From NCBI RefSeq assembly GCF_017591425.1, contig NW_024466513.1, positions 118,993 to 182,992 of the forward strand: a stretch of 64,000 nucleotides of DNA. Reading direction: 5' to 3'. The stretch is from Ochotona curzoniae (lineage: Eukaryota; Chordata; Mammalia; Lagomorpha; Ochotonidae). Position numbers and translations under genes: made by a program. The notes below the pieces were generated by a model, which did no database searches, was not told the DNA's origin, and saw only the letters and a program-made list of their open reading frames with translations. This document shows positions 59,211 through 64,000 of the stretch, piece after piece (position 1 is the first letter of the stretch; every line of letters begins with the position of its first letter).

Positions 59211-59331
59211 CCCCGCCCCTCACTCCCCCTCCCGCCAGAATCCTACCTGACTGCCCCTCTACCCTTTGTGATTGTGATTGGCTGCGCATTGTGACGTCAT
59301 GCATAGTCAGGGTGTGTGGGAGCGGTCCAAT
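59211..59331 (+). promoter_or_regulatory. CRE/CCAAT/GC-box promoter, module c copy P4
   Basis: Rightward: CCCCGCCCC 59211-59219, ATTGG 59277-59281, TGACGTCA 59292-59299, then a second, forward CCAAT at 59327-59331 within the roughly 35-bp block shared with P2. The most complete promoter of the four. Confidence 0.62.
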
Positions 59332-59507
59332 CAGGCGCGCCCAGGAAGCCCTGTGGCAGCAAGAGGAAGGTTGTTGTGGGCGCCTCCATAGCCACGTGGC
59401 TGGTTGTGCTGGTGGAGAGGCGCAGGTGGCTGAGCCAGTGCTGCCCTGTGAGCTCCCTCCCCGCAGGAGCCTCTGCAGGACCCCCGACTGGTGAGAAGCT
59501 GGGAAGG
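59332..59507 (+). other. Predicted 5' exon of module c, P4 copy
   Basis: GC-rich segment ('gcgcgcccaggaagccctgt') with a CACGTG E-box at about 59394 and splice donor GTGAGT at 59508-59513. A second donor-like CTG|GTGAGA lies at 59491. No conserved frame; noncoding leader most likely. Confidence 0.42.
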
Positions 59508-61154
59508 GTGAGTGTGTGAGAGCATCTCCTGAGGCCCCGGGGCGGGCAGGGTCCAGGAGGGGGACCTTGGGGTCCTCACTCTGCAGCATTGACCTTGAGC
59601 ACTAGGACTCACAGTTGAACCCATTGTGCAGTGAGGAGGGGGGAGTGTCCAGGGACAGTGGGACCTTCATGTTGGGCAGGATTTCCTTTTTCTTTATGTA
59701 AAGGTATGTCTTGAGTTGAGCAACAGCGTCTCCAGCCCCCAGCTGAGTCATCAGTGAAGCTCCTCCTAAGGGTCTGGGGCAGTTTTCTTGTTGCTGACAC
59801 CAGAGCAGCACAGACTGCAGCATTGGAACAAACAGCCTTGTTTTGTTCAGACTTTTGCTGCAAGGTTGAGGGGAAGCATGTGGTGCTGATGGGGTTGTGC
59901 TTGGCAGAGGCCTGGGTTGACACAGCAACCTTGTAGATGAGCAAAGGGAGCGCACAGGGACTCACGCAAAGGGGCTTCTCTAGAAGAACCTCCCAAAGGA
60001 GCTTTTAAGGCAGCACTACTGATTTATCCTGATGGCTTCTGGTATGTTGGCACCGTTCCCTCACGTTCTCCCAATTAGGATTAAATGTCCCCATGAGTTG
60101 TAGATGGAATAAGTCAGGTTCAGCAGAGAGCATTAAGGCAGGGAATAAATCTCTGAATATCCAGAACTCTTGCCTCAATGCCAAGTGCTTCTCTCTGCCC
60201 TGAAAAATCACAACAGGAATCATTATTTCCTCCAAGATACAATTCAGTAAATTGTCTTTTTTTTTTTTTCTTCTATCTCACAAAATAAACATTAGCTCTT
60301 TAGAAGAACTGTTAGCTGTAAATAATAGGCATGGGAGAAAAGCAGTGAATGGCCACCTGACACAGCACAGGAAGGCATCCCTGCCCTTTGTCGGTGTGTG
60401 TGACCTTGGTTAAGATGACATTGGGACTCTTGTGTCACCATGAGAATGCCTGGGTTTCAGTTCTCCACAAATGCAGTGTGCATCTAATGGCCAGGCTGGG
60501 AGGCAGCAGACAGTGGCTTGGGTAGCAGTGTGCAAAACCTGACTTATTTTTGGTGTTGTGGCTGTTGCAGGCATGTGGCAAGTGAAAGAGTGGATGAAAA
60601 AGTCACCCCAGTAAGTACTTAAAAAATTAAATCAAGATATTAGAAACTCCTCAACTTTTGATCCCCTATTGAAACAGTTACATGGTCCTCACTACACTCT
60701 TTTTGATCTTCTGAGTTTCAAAAAACTGCAAAAAACAAACATGGATTTCTTATCCTCTTTCTCATTCATTTCCCCTGAAAGAGAGCAGTAGACTGGGGGT
60801 TGCCATTCAGAGTGGCTGCTGATGTCCTAAAACTGGATGGCCTCTGTAGTGGTTCATCTGTTTTATATAGTTAACCTCTCAGAGCATTAATATTTTCTTT
60901 CCCCATCCAGAGCTCCAATCCTTGGTGACATATGAATGTCATCTAAAGGAATGATAGATGCACTCTGGGTCTCTCAACCTTAGCTATCTAGGAAGTAAAA
61001 CCTTGGCAAAGACCCAGATAAATTCTAGGGTAGGGAGCTTGGGATACACAGCAGTTTCATTTTCCAACCCAAGTTGATTTAGTGCGAGGATAATTTGTAC
61101 CAACAAAAAATCTTGGTGAAGGTGAAATTTTGGTGGTCTAGAGCACTTATCAAT

Positions 61155-61275
61155 GTGTGAGTGTATTTGTCTCCCATCCAAGTACTAACCATGTCCGACC
61201 CTGCTTAGCTTCCAACATCAGACAAGATCGGGCGTGTTCAGGACGCTATGGCCGTAGACGTGTGAGTGTATTTGT
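61155..61275 (-). pseudogene. Truncated 5S rRNA retropseudogene with 16-bp target-site duplication
   Basis: The body at 61171-61259, read on the minus strand, matches 5S rRNA nucleotides 1-89 ('gtctacggccatagcgtcct' to 'gttagtacttggatgggag') with about nine substitutions. The 3' third, including the end of the internal C box, is missing. Perfect 16-bp repeats 'gtgtgagtgtatttgt' flank it at 61155-61170 and 61260-61275. No A tail lies at the 3' end. The site is empty in P1 and P3. Not expected to make 5S rRNA. Confidence 0.92.
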
Positions 61276-61281
61276 GACTGG

Positions 61282-61353
61282 TTTCAAAAGTTATTTCAGG
61301 GGAATATTTGCAGTATTCATATTCTGGTGGCAAAAAGGGTAAAAAAAAAAAAA
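61282..61353 (+). mobile_element. Short A-tailed insert, P4 copy
   Basis: About 72 nt ending in 13 A. Flanked by near-identical direct repeats: 61262-61281 and 'gtgagtgtatttgactgg' at 61354-61371. Present in P1 (12323-12389), absent in P3. Body unrecognised. Confidence 0.5.
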
Positions 61354-61421
61354 GTGAGTGTATTTGACTGGTGTAATAAAAAGTTAGTATCATTTGTGCC
61401 CAAGGTCTGGGATAAGAGTCT

Positions 61422-61752
61422 TTTTTAAAAGTTCATTTTATTTTTAGTTGGAAAGCAGATATACAAAGAGGAGGGGAGACAGAGAGGACAATCCTCTATT
61501 CATTGATTCAGTCCCCAAGTGGCTGCAAAGGCCTGAGCTGTGCCGATCCAGAGCGAGGAGCCCAGAGCCTCTTCTGGGTCTCCCACATGGGTGCAGGTTC
61601 CACGGCTTTGGTCTGTCTCTACTGCTTTCACATTCCACAGGCAGGTTGTTGAATGGGAAGCAGGGTCATCGGAATTAAACCTGGCACGTACATGGGATCC
61701 CAGCCCATGCAGCAGGAGGATTTTAGCTGCTAGGATACTGCGTTTGGTCCCC
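61422..61752 (-). mobile_element. CSINE, P4 only
   Basis: Minus copy from 'aaaagttcattttattttta' to 'atactgcgtttggtccc'. Not found at the corresponding place in P3. Confidence 0.88.
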
Positions 61753-62335
61753 TAGAGAGCTTCTTAAAGGAGACAAAAAAAACCAACCAAACAAACAAAC
61801 AAACAAAAAAAAGAAAACAAATCAGAAAACATAGTGCTGACACCTGCTGTCTGCTAACATTAACCTGCCCCTGTGTATAGAGATTGAGCCTTGACCCTGA
61901 GGCTTCTACTAATTGCAGATGATGCAATAATTGAATTATGTTATGAAGAGTTGTTGGTAGTAAATTGGTATTGAGCAAACATAACACATCTGGTGTTAAA
62001 TGAAAACCAGAGAGGCCATAATCTTATGTTGATCTTAAATGTGTGGTTGCAGCAGAGAGCTAAGATGCTGGAGAAGACACTGCAGGCTGTGAGGAGTTCC
62101 TAGGTCCACACTGTCACATTTCTGGCTGCTTAGGATTCCCTCCATCAGAGCAGTGAGCCCCCCCTGGGCACTGTGTCCTCAGTGAGAGTGCTCCCCAAGG
62201 CCTGGGAACTTGAGGAAGCTGCTGAGTGTGGGTCTCCATGTGAAGTGTAAGCAGGCTGCTTCCCAGAGCTCATTCTCTGTCATGTCCTGGTGCTTTGATT
62301 TCTAGTTTGCTCAATTCATGCAGACATGTCTTCTG

Positions 62336-63165
62336 AACTGCTGCGAGCTACAGCTGTAGCCAGCCTGCCCTGCATGCCAGTCCAGGCTCATGAGGTGCTG
62401 TCGGTGTCCCCAACAACCCTAAACCGCATGCCAGCCCTTCCAGGCATGCCCCTAGCGTGCCCCCTCCCACAAGCCCACTGCACCAATGCCAGGTGATCTT
62501 GGTCAGCAGCCCATGTGCTCACAGCCACCCTCCCCTGCACCAAGACAGCTTTGCTGGCATCCCTTGTGCCAATTCTTGCCCCACCCTGTCACCCTGTCAC
62601 ACTGTCACCCTGCAGGCTGCTCTAGGGTTAGGTTGTATTTGCCACAGCAGTCTGCCACACAGCAGGTACACCCCTCCAACCTGCTGGTGCTGGACCCAGG
62701 CCCAGACTGTTAGGCTGCACGCAGCCTGAGCCTACATCCCCAATGAGCCTGTAGCACACCCACCCAGTCAGTCCACAGCTTTATAGGCAGGCCGGTTCGG
62801 CCACCTACTTCTTCAGAGAGCCTCTAGCCCACCAGCCGCTGCCATGCTCAGAAGCCAGGGCTTGTCTCTGCCTCCCCTGCACCCACAGCCACCCAACACA
62901 ATGACCTCTAGTCCAGGATGGAGCCAGGCTGCCTGGGCCAGAGTACATGGACCCCAGCCTTCATGCACTGCACTCTGCTTGCGTTCCAACACCAGACCAC
63001 TGACCCAGCAACTACACTTCCCCTAGCACACCTGCCTTGGTCTGTGACACGGTGTCTGCATGAGGCTGCTCGCCTGCTTGCAGCTTCTGAGCCAGGTCCA
63101 CTTGCCCTGCATCCACCATGCATCTCCCACATCCCTCCGAACCTGCTATTCCAGGGCCAAGTTGG
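62336..63165 (+). repeat. GC-rich degenerate array, P5 copy
   Basis: Opposite orientation to P4, so an inversion junction lies near 62335. Matches 40490-40760 ('gtgctcacagccaccctc') and 45180-45330. Much shorter than P1 and P2. Confidence 0.72.
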
Positions 63166-64000
63166 GGACTGGGTTCTTCCAGTGGTTGATCCTGCTTCCA
63201 TCTACCCCCTGCCTCCCACCAGGGTCAGGGACTGGAGTATTCCAGGAGTCCTGCTGTTTCCCTCCCTCCACTCCCTGTTGCCTCTACCCCAATCCCTGAA
63301 CTTCAGTGCTGTAATCTTAAAAAGTGGGTCGAGTTCCCTGAGTGTAGTGTCCTTTGTTTTTGCTCCATGGCCCTGCCTTTGTTGTCTCTATGCGTGGCTG
63401 GATGTGGTCACTCATCACCCTTACTCTGTTGCTGCTTGCAAGATGCCATTTCCTGGTGCCATTTCCTGCATGACTTCATCCCACAGCCTGCTGTGACCCA
63501 GCGTAGGGTTTGACACAGGGCCACCTCAGGCCATGCTGTCAGGCACCTGTACCTTCCTGGAGGTCACAGTACAATCAACAAAGGACCCTCCACTGAAGGC
63601 ATGGCAGATTGATTGATTTGAAAGGCATGGGAACAGAGGGAGAGAGATCTTCCATCAGCTGGTTCTACTCCCTGGTTGACCAGGACAGCCACGGTTAGGC
63701 TAGACTAAGGCTAGCAACCAGGGGTTTCATCCAGGTCTCCTACGTGGGTGCAGGGACATTTCCAGGAGCATCATCAGAGTTGGAATGGGAAGTGGAGCAG
63801 CCAGGACTCAAACCAGTGCTCTGATGTGGGATGGCAGTGTTGTAGGCATCAGCTTGAACCAGGGCAGCAGAATTCCAGCACAATTTCTGAGAGGAGGGAA
63901 AATGAGTGATATTTTCCTTATCATTTGTTTTTATAATTTCTAAAATTGTTAGAATTACATGTCAGATCTTAATCTGAAAGGAAATGGGATTTAAAAAATT
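63166..64000 (+). repeat. D module, P5 copy, cut by window end
   Basis: Nearly colinear with 45331-46170. The last 400 bp are very similar ('cagaattccagcacaatttc'), suggesting recent duplication or conversion between P2 and P5. Confidence 0.82.
63600..63862 (-). mobile_element. CSINE (old), inside D module P5
   Basis: Same insertion as 45775-46035 and 23060-23255. Confidence 0.8.

Larger units (their letters stand above)
58961..62335 (-). repeat. Segmental duplication P4, complete a-b-c module
   Basis: The fullest copy: c at 59000-59985, b at 60000-60240, a at 60290-61100, outer flank to 62335. Inverted relative to P1. Carries private insertions (5S fragment, CSINE at 61422). Confidence 0.88.

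Noticed and set aside
59000..62335. KRAB or C2H2 zinc-finger exons downstream of the promoter modules
   Set aside because: Looked for zinc-finger linker codons and KRAB-box-like frames after each donor; none found in the window.

Overview
The window looks like nuclear DNA of a lagomorph, most likely a pika (Ochotona). The main evidence is about 40 copies, on both strands and of different ages, of a tRNA-derived SINE of the lagomorph C-repeat (CSINE) type. These copies read 'ggatcccatatgggcgcc', then 'tctaatcccggcag', then 'gcctgggaaagcag', and end in an AATAAA-rich tail. Lagomorph-like L1 3' ends, solo LTRs, MIR/L2 relics and microsatellites fit. I see no intact protein-coding gene: long open frames lie in SINEs, GC-rich arrays or microsatellites, and no zinc-finger, kinase, GPCR or retroviral reading frame could be recognised.

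Layout. 1-11.6 kb: ordinary AT-rich DNA with an L1-like fragment, one LTR and CSINEs. 11.6-23.5 kb: first copy (P1, + orientation) of a composite duplicated locus, made of a low-copy module (a-b-c), an intervening stretch, a GC-rich degenerate array and a downstream 'D' module. 23.5-38.9 kb: ordinary intergenic DNA with SINEs, L1, LTR, MITE-like and L2 relics, (AC)n and a large GGAA/GAAA tract. 39.3-46.4 kb: second + copy (P2: c, array, D). 47.8-54.3 kb and 55.4-62.3 kb: two minus-orientation copies (P3, P4) that are also direct tandem repeats of each other, about 6.5-8 kb apart. 62.3-64 kb: a third + array/D copy (P5) cut by the window end. The right half is therefore a mosaic of tandem and inverted segmental duplications.

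The most gene-like element is module c, present in four full copies. Each keeps a GC box, a CCAAT box, a perfect palindromic CRE (TGACGTCA), a CpG-rich exon-like stretch and a consensus splice donor. They point leftward in P1 and P2 and rightward in P3 and P4. This looks like the duplicated 5' end of a gene or lncRNA family whose body is outside the window or lost; a KRAB-zinc-finger-type leader exon is possible but unproven.

Other items worth attention are a truncated 5S rRNA retropseudogene with a perfect 16-bp target-site duplication and no A tail, insertions whose presence/absence conflicts with the simple duplication history, and a strong 89-nt hairpin at 32.64-32.73 kb.
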